From positions 18,846,001-18,910,000 of the forward strand of contig OY747723.1 of assembly GCA_963556495.2 (NCBI GenBank): a DNA stretch of 64,000 nt, in the 5' to 3' direction. A program made the position numbers and the translations under genes. The DNA comes from Valencia hispanica. Taxonomy: Eukaryota; Chordata; Actinopteri; Cyprinodontiformes; Valenciidae. The notes beneath the pieces are model-generated. The model was not told the DNA's origin. It was given only the letters and a program-made list of their open reading frames with translations, and searched no databases. Below, piece by piece: positions 57,885 to 64,000 of this stretch (position 1 is its first letter; each line of letters opens with the position of its first letter).

Positions 57885-59635
57885 TTGCACAGAGATGCAC
57901 AGAGAATGTTACCATATCCCAAATCCCTCCTTCTTTAACACTTGGTGCAATGTTGTTGGCTTGGGCTCAGTGATGTAATCAGGAATTATCAGGTCTTTTG
58001 TCAGTCAAACAACCTGACCTATGGCAAATCACATCCCATCTTGTACCCAACTTGTGTCTGTTCTGCACAGGTCATCATTCCTTAATCCACAGCTATCTTG
58101 ATGTCTGTCCGTGCCAGCAGATATCCATCTGCTGTACAAGGCCAAGAAGCTTAAAGGCTGTGCATTGGATTTTGCTGCCATTTGACAGAACAACCTTCCA
58201 TTCAACACTTCATTCTAAAAGGTCTTTGGAGCTGTCAATTCAAGCAACTTGGCTTGCTGTTTTTAGACGCAAGTATGTCCTGGGAGTCTTCGAAGACAGG
58301 TAAAAGAAACAATGTTGCATGTGGTCAGCTGGAGTCTCACCAGTTTTGCCTGGCAAACATGAAATTGGGGGTGGTGCAGTATATTTGAAAAATGAGTGTC
58401 TCAGCTGCACACCAGCACTCTATCATGTAAATGTGAAACATCTGTCACATCTCTTCTCCAAGTGCTTAACCAAAAAGTAGTGAGTGTGCTCTCCACAGAA
58501 GAAATGCCGCTGCTTATCATTTGCCAATGCATAGACAGGAACAAGATAGCACCGAACACAGATGGTGTATTTTTCCCTATATGGCACACTCATGATATCA
58601 AAGATGTAATATCTTTAGAAAACCTAATGCACCAGAGCCCCCCTCTTCACTCTTCTTAACATTATGCCTTGTCATTCCACATTCATGTAACGAGCCTCGG
58701 CTTGAGTGGACTAAAAGTGCACTCACTCTCAAGCTCGCAGCCAAAGCAAGCATCAGTAGTGACTAAATTGACAGTGACTTAAGAGGTCAGCCAAATGGAT
58801 TTGAGAGGCTGCTTAAGAGAAGGCTTTAAACAATATAAACAGGAGGGTTACACTACTACTACTATTGTTGCTGTTGTTATTTGGAGCAGCTGATACTATA
58901 ACAAACTACCTTCACAAGTATATACGACTATAATACATCCTTAGATTTAAATGCATATCTCCAACTTTCACTTAAAGCCCAACCCAAACACTTGCCCTGG
59001 ACCATCTATTTTATGATTCTTTTAATTTTTTTATTTTTTTTGAACACAGTAGCTTGAGTTGGTGGGGACTATTTATTTGGTTGCAGTTTGCACTTCTTGT
59101 AGCTAGATGTCACTGCTTACCACACATTGGTACTTTAATAAATAGAAAGATGTTTAAACTTTGTCATTTTTGATTTCCTCTAAGCACAAAAAGCTAATCA
59201 GTCAAAGGCATTTGAGCAAGTCAATGAATTATAGCACCTAGGTGTGGTAAAGACTTCATGCAGTTAAAATGGTTAATCAGAATGACGAGGATATACGTGA
59301 ACATGAAAGTTGTATTGCTGTTCGTACCAGATGGTGTGGAAATGTTATGCACAACCACCCCACAGGTTTACAGAGAATGGTCTAAAAAGTGAAAATATCC
59401 TTTGAGTTGTAGTTGGGATGGTCCGAAATGCCTTCTTGATGTCAGAGGTCAAAAGAGAATGGGCAGACTGGCTTGGGGTGATGTAAAGGTAAAAAAAAAG
59501 CTCTAATGAGCACTCATTACAAAACCAAGGCATGCAGAATACCATTTTAACATGTAGGCCTGTACTTCAAAATAAGACACCAGGTAACTCTTTAGCCATA
59601 CTGCCTGCTATCAACAGCTAATTTTTGACACACAT
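57885..59635. other. Unassigned sequence
   Basis: Moderately GC-balanced DNA at 58000-58660 with short frames of no recognised family, then AT-rich unique sequence. Confidence 0.35.
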
Positions 59636-60028
59636 TGAGTACCGTAGTAACAACTGAGCATTGTTTAAATGACAGAATGTTTAAGTATTGCTGTTGACTA
59701 TTACCATCCCTGTATGACTCCACTGACCCATCTTCAGATGCTACTTTCAGAAGGATAGTGCACCATCTCACAAAACTCAAATCATCTCCAACTGCTTTCT
59801 GTACTCCCCAGTGACCAGATGTCAAACAAATAGTATACCTTTGTGATGCGGGAGAGAAGAATCTCATCATGGATGAGCAACTGACAAATCTGTTGTGACT
59901 GGGTGAAGTCAGTACAGACAAAACAGTCAAACAAAAAAACAAAAAATTTTCTGAGATGTTTTTGAATCTGTGCCAAAAAGAATTAAGCCATGTCTGAAAG
60001 CAAAAGGGGGTCCAACCCAGGACTAGTA
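59636..60028 (+). pseudogene. Tc1-like transposase relic, C-terminal half
   Basis: Blocks such as caaaactcaaatcatctcca and the terminal gcaaaagggggtccaaccca match the C-terminal part of the fish Tc1-like family also seen at 4686-4882. Frames are broken, and most of the region around the catalytic Glu is replaced by unrelated sequence (about 59830-59940). Confidence 0.65.
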
Positions 60029-60040
60029 AGATCATACATA

Positions 60041-60260
60041 GAAATAGAATAATCCTTTATTTGCCCACAAGGGGAAAATTCGGCTGTAACAGCAGCAACA
60101 TTGACAGATAAATTCACGATCACACGAGAATGGAAGAAAAAGTATGAAAACAGAATTAAGAATTATATGTGTACATTAAGGACCCAGTTACAAAAAAACA
60201 AAGTACTGTGCAGTTATTAAAAATAAAGTAGCATACTCAGATTAGAGTGGGTATGTGAGA
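60041..60260 (-). repeat. LINE 3' UTR fragment
   Basis: Read on the minus strand, gaattttccccttgtgggca followed by aataaaggattattctattt resembles the 3' ends of Rex1/CR1-group LINEs. Only non-coding sequence is present. Confidence 0.45.
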
Positions 60261-61026
60261 ACGTAGGTAGTCAAACAAAAACAAGCATAAAAATGGCAAA
60301 AAAGTGTTCTATTTGCTGCAAATTTACAAGGAGTTTACAAAAAAGACAAGAAAAAATCTCTTTTGCTCAGACCTACATGTTTTTTTTTCTTTTCCTCTAA
60401 CCGCTGTTTTAGTCCCTGATCTCCTGAGGTTTTTGTGACTACTTTCTGAGGTGTTCCAGGAAAACACTATGACAGTCACAACTGATGACGTTTTATTGAC
60501 TTAAAACCAGAATTGCAGGTTTCATAAACCATTCTGTTTTCAAATTTCTTAACTGTTTGTAGTTAACCAACAATATGTGAAAACCTTTCAAGACTCTCCT
60601 GAATATACCCTTCACTATCATTGATCTCAGATAGGGATATCCTATTCTGATACAAATTTTTATTAATGTCTCCAGCACTCTCCGGCAGTGTCACGTTCCA
60701 GCACCCTGGAATTTAAATCATGTTAATGCCACTCAAATGCACTGCCATGATTTGCTTACACTGTTTTAATAAGTTAGCCTTTCATCAGCATTTAATAACC
60801 CTCCCAAGAATGTTTGATCATGTACATCCCATCAGCAGAGAAAATGTGTGACTATTATCTTTGCTATATTTTTCACCAAGGATAAGTGAAAGAGTTATCT
60901 TTTATTGGTACTCCCCACATTGCAGTGAAATAAACATACCTGAATTACACATCAAGCTGGTTGGTTGTTTAAATGTTTGAACATTTTAACCAAAGACAAT
61001 TTGTTTTAAGTGGCTTCTCGTATGCT
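60261..61026. other. Unassigned sequence
   Basis: AT-rich, no recognised features. Confidence 0.4.
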
Positions 61027-61380
61027 AGTCATGATGTGGAGCAGTTAGGACCCGAATGCAGATAACTTGAAGTAGGAAGGAATAATTTAATTGACAGGAT
61101 TAACAGCGGTAACTTACACCAACGAAGTGACATGATTTAGGGGAGAAAAGACGGAGAACCCAGTGAGGTATGACCAGACTTGATCTGCCTAAATACTGAG
61201 GGTAGTGTGTGAAATGATAACGGAAGCAGAGAGAGACTTAATCAAGGAGATCAGATCCAGGTGGGTGAGTGAGTGAGAGGGAGATTGGAGATGTAATGCA
61301 GCTGGGAAGGGAAGCAGAATAGCAGGGAGGAAAGAAAATAAAAGTCCAGAAAGAAAATAATCCTAAATGCATAAAGATAC
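61027..61380. repeat. Unclassified interspersed repeat, family R1, copy 3
   Basis: It opens with ttaggacccgaatgcagata and continues through a purine-rich middle similar to the copy at 30430-30962. Its last ~120 bp resemble, in inverted form, the sequence at about 63000-63165. Confidence 0.45.
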
Positions 61381-61414
61381 TGAAATGGCAACAAACACGG
61401 AGAAGAAACAGACA

Positions 61415-62947
61415 ATAATGAGATCTAGGGCACGGAACATAGCCCTTTTTGGGCTCAATGTCCCCTACTTCCCCCGGGACATGTGCAAAGATTTGCCGAA
61501 AGTGAGATTTAAAGCTCCTTCTGACAGGAAACTCTTCCCAACATTCCAAGCAGACCCTCATAACACTTTTGGGCCTGCCAGGTCTGTCCAGCATCCTCCC
61601 CCACCATCGGAACCAACTCACCATCAGGTAATGGTCAGTGGACACCTCCACCCCTCTCTTCAACTGAGTGTCGAAAATATACGGCAGCAGAGCAGATGAA
61701 ATGGCAGCAAAATCAATCATCGAGCGGCGGCCTAAGGTGTCCTGGTGCCAAGTGCGCATAAAGTCACCGTTATGTTTTAACATGGTGTTCGTTATGGACA
61801 ATCCATGATGAGCACAGAGTTCAATAACAAAAAACCACTCGAGTTCTGATCGGGGGGGGCATTCCTCTCAACCACACCCCTCTGCGTCTCACTGTCATTG
61901 TCCACTTGAACGTTGAAGTCCCCCAGGAGAACAAGGGAATCCCCTGGAGGAGCACTCTCCAGCAACCCCTCCAAGGACTCCAAAAAGGGTGGGTAATCTG
62001 ATCTGGCACATAAGTGCAAAACAACAGTCAGGATTTGTTCCCCCACCCATAGGCAGAGGGAGGCTACCCTTTCATTCACCTGGGTGAACCCCAATGTAAT
62101 AATAACAATAATACATTTTATTTGTAAGCGCTTTTCAAGACTCTCAAGGTCGCTGAGATGGGGGGCAACAAGTATGCCCATCCCTGCTCGGCACCTCTCA
62201 GCGTGGGCAACTCCAGGATGAAAGAGAATCCAACCCTTCTAGAGGAGAGTGGTTCCAGAGCCAGAGCCGTATGTCGAGGTGAGTCCGAGAATGTCCAGTT
62301 GGAACCTCTCAACCTGACACACCAGCTCCAGCTCCTTCCTCACCAGAGAGGTGACTTTACATGTCCTGAGAGCCAGCTTCTGTAGCCAAAGATCAGACTG
62401 CCAAGCTCCCTGCATCACACCCGACTCCTGTGGCCCCTACCACAGATGGTGAGCCCATGGGAATGGGGGCCCATGTCACCTTTACGAGCTGAGCCCCGCT
62501 GGGTCCGATGGGTGAAAGCCGGCAACCAGGTGCTCGCCATCATACCCCAGCTCCAGGCCTGGCTTCAGAGGGGGGCCCCAGCAACCCACGTTCGGGCGAG
62601 GGAACATTAGTCTCATTCGTCAACGAGGGTCTGTTGGGCTGCGCTTTGCCAATAACCTGTCTGCCATGGGTGGCCCTACCAGGGGCAAAAATCCCTACAA
62701 CTTAGGTCCTAGGTGTCAGGACCTCATCTAGATCAACGACCTCCACCTGTGCACACTAACTCACCTCCAACGCATTGGCTCTCACCACAGATAAAAGACA
62801 GCTTCATTCACCACAGCACTGTTCTGTCATCTGGTCTCCAGTCTCAGAACTCCTGAGCCAGCCATTTCAGCCAGCTCGTCCCCTTGACTCTAGGATCATA
62901 TGGACAATCAAACCGCTCCACCATGATAAGGTGGCAGCCAAGGAGGA
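61415..62947 (-). pseudogene. RTE-like LINE: 5' UTR and endonuclease domain, 3' part missing
   Basis: The minus strand starts at about 62947 with the characteristic leader (ggctgccaccttatcatggt) and reaches the endonuclease: LLGDFNVQVDNDSE (Asp/Asn motif), SITNTMLKHNGDFMRTWHQD, TLGRRSMIDF, and VEVSTDHYLMVSW (Asp-His motif), ending near HVPGEVGDIE at about 61430. Frame breaks lie at about 62150 and 61810. The reverse transcriptase is absent. Having the 5' end but not the 3' end is the reverse of usual LINE truncation. The C-terminal tail of the same LINE type occurs at 17720-18150, too far away to be the same copy without other evidence. Confidence 0.7.
62096..62152 (-). repeat. Short LINE tail inserted in the endonuclease frame
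   Basis: The frame between LLIAP-type and FTQVNERVASL carries about 57 extra bases. On the minus strand they read ttgaaaagcgcttacaaata followed by (TTA)-like repeats, the look of the extreme 3' end of an L2-like LINE. Confidence 0.5.
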
Positions 62948-62959
62948 GCTTATTTATTT

Positions 62960-63200
62960 ACTTTAATTTCATCTTAACTTTTATTCTGCTTAAGTTTTCT
63001 TTTTGTTTATGCATTTTGAATTATTCTTTTATTTAGACCTTCTGTATTATGTTGCAATCTTTGTTTTCCTACTCTGTTCTGTTTATTTCCTCCCTGCCAT
63101 TCTGCCTCCTTCACCGGCTTCAATTCTCTTCTGTCTGCTCACTCACCCATCTGCATCTGCATTGCCTAGCAGTGGGTTGACTCTGACAACCCAACCTATT
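62960..63200. repeat. Inverted partner of the 61250-61380 sequence
   Basis: Tatgcattttgaattattct, tttcctccctgccattctgc and ctcactcacccatct are matched by the reverse complement of 61260-61370. The RTE-like fragment lies between the two. There is an extra ~45 bp in this copy. Confidence 0.45.
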
Positions 63201-64000
63201 ACAGAGATTGCATATAGACAGCAGTATATCATCTTAGAAACACCTTTGACCCCCAGGTTATTATTACAAGAGTCTAATGAAGGCTCTTCTTCAGATCCCA
63301 TTTTATTGGTTTCCACAATATATTAATTTAACTTTTCATAGATTTCAATTTTTTTTAGATGACTTAATATTTTTCTCTTGTCATTTTCTTAAACTCAAAA
63401 TAAGATAAGAGAGGCCCTTGATAATACATTAGCATAATCTGCCGTACATATTTAGAAAACTCAGTACTACTGCTCCTCTAATTATTGCATCTTTTACTCA
63501 GTGTTTACAACTTGAGCACAGACTGCCAAAAGATGGGAACAGGTTGCTTGTCTCATATGTTTTGCAAATGAGCCTGTGCGGTGCTAATGTAGCCAGACTT
63601 GGAAAGTATTTTCACACAAAGTAAACATGGCCCCCAACACAATTGTCTCCCAAGGGAATGGCAGTATCTGGAGAGGGACAGAGAGTACGATGTATGTGTA
63701 CAGCCATTACTCTTTTAAGTAGAGGGAAAACAGTTCTGCACACCAGGGGTTTTAATCTCTTACACAGCAGATTTCTGCCTGAATCCATTCATTGATCATG
63801 GAAATCAAGCCCAAGCATATTTATTTGCCAGTCAGTCTCTATCTCTCAAGTTGGCAGAACATTTGTTTGCCTTGTTGTCACCCTGTCTCCTGGGAGCCAT
63901 CAGCCACCTGTTCGGTTTCCGGGTGGAAAATGATTGTCTGGAAGTAAGAATATATTCTTTTTTTTCCTTTTTTTTATTGAAGAATAGCTCTAAAGCTTTG
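63201..64000. other. Unassigned; 63430-63960 possibly conserved
   Basis: No repeat ends and no recognised exon. The last 500 bp look like single-copy DNA with balanced composition. Confidence 0.35.

Noticed and set aside
57686..57938. Open frames of repeated Ile on both strands
   Set aside because: Translations of the TAA microsatellite.
17720..62947. The RTE-like pieces at 17720 and 61415 as two ends of one split element
   Set aside because: Both lie on the minus strand, but 43 kb apart with many independent insertions between and no shared junction; separate copies are simpler.

Overview
The window reads as intergenic or intronic DNA of a teleost fish, probably a percomorph. It is AT-rich, has long unique stretches, and is packed with fish-typical transposable elements: many Tc1-like transposons, L2 and Rex1-type LINEs, an RTE-like LINE, hAT and PIF/Harbinger derivatives, TTAA-flanked miniature elements, and long TA, TAA and TGCG microsatellites. 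I recognise no host protein-coding exon, rRNA, tRNA or CRISPR array. Every convincing coding segment belongs to a transposon, and nearly all are broken.

Layout. 1-784: the 5' half of a spliced Tc1/IS630-like transposase gene, running off the left edge. 2-4 kb: two TTAA-type miniature elements, one inserted in the second copy of a local tandem duplication, so its empty site survives next door. 4.7-10.2 kb: Tc1 relics and unique DNA. 10.25-16.3 kb: an L2 LINE on the minus strand, cut by a 508-bp TTAA element and by a second LINE (12.47-16.25 kb). That second LINE keeps an esterase-type ORF1 and an endonuclease domain but has lost its reverse transcriptase core. 17.7 kb: the C-terminal end of an RTE-like LINE. 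20.4 kb: a Tc1 5' end. 21.0-24.1 kb: a fold-back element with arms of about 0.9 kb and another element in its loop. 24.5-26.8 kb: a 0.5-kb inverted-repeat element and a Harbinger derivative that keeps a short Myb/SANT-like reading frame. 28.9-30.4 kb: a Tc1 element with a damaged transposase. 30.4-31.9 kb: an unclassified repeat with a hAT-like element at its end. 33.7-35.5 kb: a Tc1 element with a nearly intact transposase and a 98-bp inverted copy of its own left flank. 36.7 kb: a second copy of the 2-kb TTAA element. 42.3-44.7 kb: a Rex1-type LINE abutting an L2 3' end and a TA microsatellite. 44.75-49.36 kb: a non-autonomous hAT element with perfect 8-bp target duplications; inside it are a second hAT-like element, then a Harbinger-like element, then an internally deleted LINE. 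50-63 kb: further Tc1, Rex1-type and RTE-like relics, then possibly conserved unique sequence to the end.

Function. Nothing here forms a host pathway. The interest lies in element biology: nested insertions that give a relative order of events, LINE copies that repeatedly lost the reverse transcriptase core, and a Tc1 locus whose structure looks like template switching during repair. Family names rest on recognised protein motifs, terminal repeats and target duplications read by eye; no database search was possible.
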